Shown here one piece after another: positions 5,623 through 6,179 of a stretch of 6,179 bases of DNA. Location: NCBI GenBank assembly GCA_009776345.1, contig WRLS01000121.1, positions 1-6,179 on the forward strand. Reading direction: 5' to 3'. The position numbers were made by a program, and so were the translations under genes. The notes under the pieces are model-generated. The model was not told the DNA's origin, made no database searches, and worked only from the letters and a program-made list of their open reading frames with translations. Position 1 is the stretch's first letter, and every line of letters begins with the position of its first letter. Origin of the DNA: Oscillospiraceae bacterium (GTDB taxonomy: Bacteria; Bacillota; Clostridia; Oscillospirales; Ruminococcaceae).

Positions 5623-5650
5623 GTTATAACGGGATTTCATCTTCGGTTAA
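5623..5650 (-). promoter_or_regulatory. Candidate promoter of the tsaE-tsaB-upp-AEC operon
   Basis: On the minus strand TTAACC (5650-5645) and TATAAC (5628-5623) are 16 nt apart; they match the sigma-A consensus at 4 of 6 and 5 of 6 positions. Transcription would begin near 5616 and leave a leader of about 120 nt containing most of the hairpin cluster. No other pair of boxes nearer tsaE is as good. Confidence 0.3.
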
Positions 5651-5655
5651 TTTTC

Positions 5656-6026
5656 ACCGCTCAAGCCGCGGGGGTTGTTACTTTGGAACACGGCTACAGC
5701 AGCGCGCTCCGCGACGCATAATTTACTTTCTTTTTGCGCCGCCAAAAAGAAAGTAACAAAGAAAAACGCGGCTCAGGGGGCTGGGGGCCGCTACCCCCGC
5801 TCGCCCCCTAAGAACCCCCGCGACCCCCCGCAGAGGCTGTAGAAGCCACACTTGCCAGCACGGCAAGCAAAGAGCAACCAACATGATGTATCTGCCTTCC
5901 GCTTTCGCCTTGCGAGGCTCAAATGCTGGGCGCGGGGAAAAAGATAATAGGAAAAAAGCATATTATATATTTTTCCCCGCTTTCTAAACCTTCAGTTAGC
6001 ATTGTAGTTTTGTGTCACACTGAAGG
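5656..6026 (+). repeat. Direct copy (B) of the dispersed structured repeat
   Basis: Modules in order are: ACCGCTCAAGCCGCGG at 5656-5671 (inverted match to 2607-2622); the GCGCGCTCCGCGACGCAT block shared with the left edge; the 13-bp hairpin at 5723-5756; the G/C-run hairpin at 5772-5812; four C-runs at 5794-5829; the 59-nt block at 5891-5949 identical to 2200-2258; the stem GCGGGGAAAAA/TTTTTCCCCGC at 5932-5942 and 5970-5980; and CCTTCAGT/ACTGAAGG at 5989-5996 and 6019-6026. An IS30-type element begins shortly after. No gene is supported between 5497 and 6156. Confidence 0.85.
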
Positions 6027-6143
6027 GAAGAAACTTATTGCTTCTTCTCTTACTAATCTTAGCTTTACAATGTAAGTGCAACAAAAAGAATGACTCAAGA
6101 AGCCAAAGCCTGTAAAATGGTAGTTGAAGAGACAACCAAAGAC

Positions 6144-6149
6144 AGGAGG
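6144..6149 (+). promoter_or_regulatory. Ribosome binding site of the IS30 transposase
   Basis: A perfect AGGAGG lies 7 nt before the ATG at 6157. It is the strongest Shine-Dalgarno sequence in the window and supports the start of the truncated reading frame. Confidence 0.85.
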
Positions 6150-6156
6150 CGGCAAA

Positions 6157-6179
6157 ATGAGCCATTACACCCATCTTAC
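6157..6179 (+). CDS. IS30-family transposase, N-terminus only (runs off the window)
   Basis: Seven complete codons plus two bases give MSHYTHL and then Thr. This matches the usual N-terminus of IS30-family DDE transposases (MSHYTHLT or MSYTHLT, followed by a helix-turn-helix). With so few residues the call relies on this recognised start, the perfect AGGAGG site upstream and the lack of any competing frame. Its orientation is opposite to every other gene here. Whether the gene is intact cannot be judged. Confidence 0.72.

Larger units (their letters stand above)
6060..6179 (+). mobile_element. Left part of an IS30-family insertion sequence (truncated by the window)
   Basis: The element is recognised from the transposase start at 6157. 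Upstream, TTACAATGTAA at 6065-6075 followed by GTGCAAC could belong to the terminal inverted repeat, but the right end is outside the window, so the left boundary is a guess. IS30 elements often insert in palindromic or GC-rich sites, which fits its position beside the structured repeat. Confidence 0.55.

Noticed and set aside
5791..5961. 56-codon minus-strand frame in the right-hand repeat copy, similar in translation to part of the frame at 2082-2504
   Set aside because: The similarity follows from DNA repeat identity. In the variable segment, changes are as common at first positions as at third, so coding selection is not supported.
5992..6174. 60-codon minus-strand frame at the right edge
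   Set aside because: It runs antisense through the IS leader and repeat end, with no ribosome binding site or recognisable motif.
1..6179. CRISPR array or defence system
   Set aside because: Repeats are few, long, structured and in both orientations, without regular spacers; no cas-like or defence genes are visible.

Overview
The window looks like chromosome of a fermentative Firmicute, most likely a clostridial (Oscillospirales-like) bacterium. The grounds are the gene set (tsaE-tsaB, upp, secG, an RlmD/RlmCD-type rRNA methyltransferase, an AEC permease), the AGGAGG-like ribosome binding sites, moderate-to-high GC, and islands of repeats between genes. This assignment is inference; no rRNA or marker phylogeny is available.

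Layout. All six complete recognisable genes are on the minus strand and form two blocks. Block 1 is secG (1884-1639) followed by a hairpin and then rlmD (1546-179). Block 2 is the tight cluster tsaE (5496-5068), tsaB (5071-4382), upp (4368-3736) and an AEC-family permease (3722-2775). In block 2 tsaE and tsaB overlap by 4 nt, and the next two gaps are each 13 nt with the ribosome binding site touching the upstream stop codon, so it reads as one operon. At the right edge (6157-6179) the first codons of an IS30-family transposase begin on the plus strand.

The spaces between the blocks are not ordinary intergenic DNA. They hold a family of structured repeats: an inverted partial copy at the left edge (1-170), an island of about 710 bp (2012-2721) made of a direct copy facing a diverged inverted copy, and a direct copy at 5656-6026 that runs into the IS30 element. 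The modules are a 13-bp hairpin, a nested C/G-run hairpin with G-quadruplex potential on one strand, a 59-nt block identical in the two direct copies, and a terminal hairpin whose stem shows compensatory change between copies. Each gene block is therefore bracketed by repeat arms in opposite orientation.

Functions. TsaE and TsaB support t6A37 tRNA modification, RlmD methylates 23S rRNA and SecG is a translocon subunit, so the core is translation and secretion housekeeping. Upp is pyrimidine salvage and the AEC protein is a secondary transporter of unknown substrate. The points most worth a second look are the missing AUG/GUG/UUG start for full-length rlmD, the repeat islands with strand-consistent RNA-like structure, and a three-hairpin leader upstream of tsaE.
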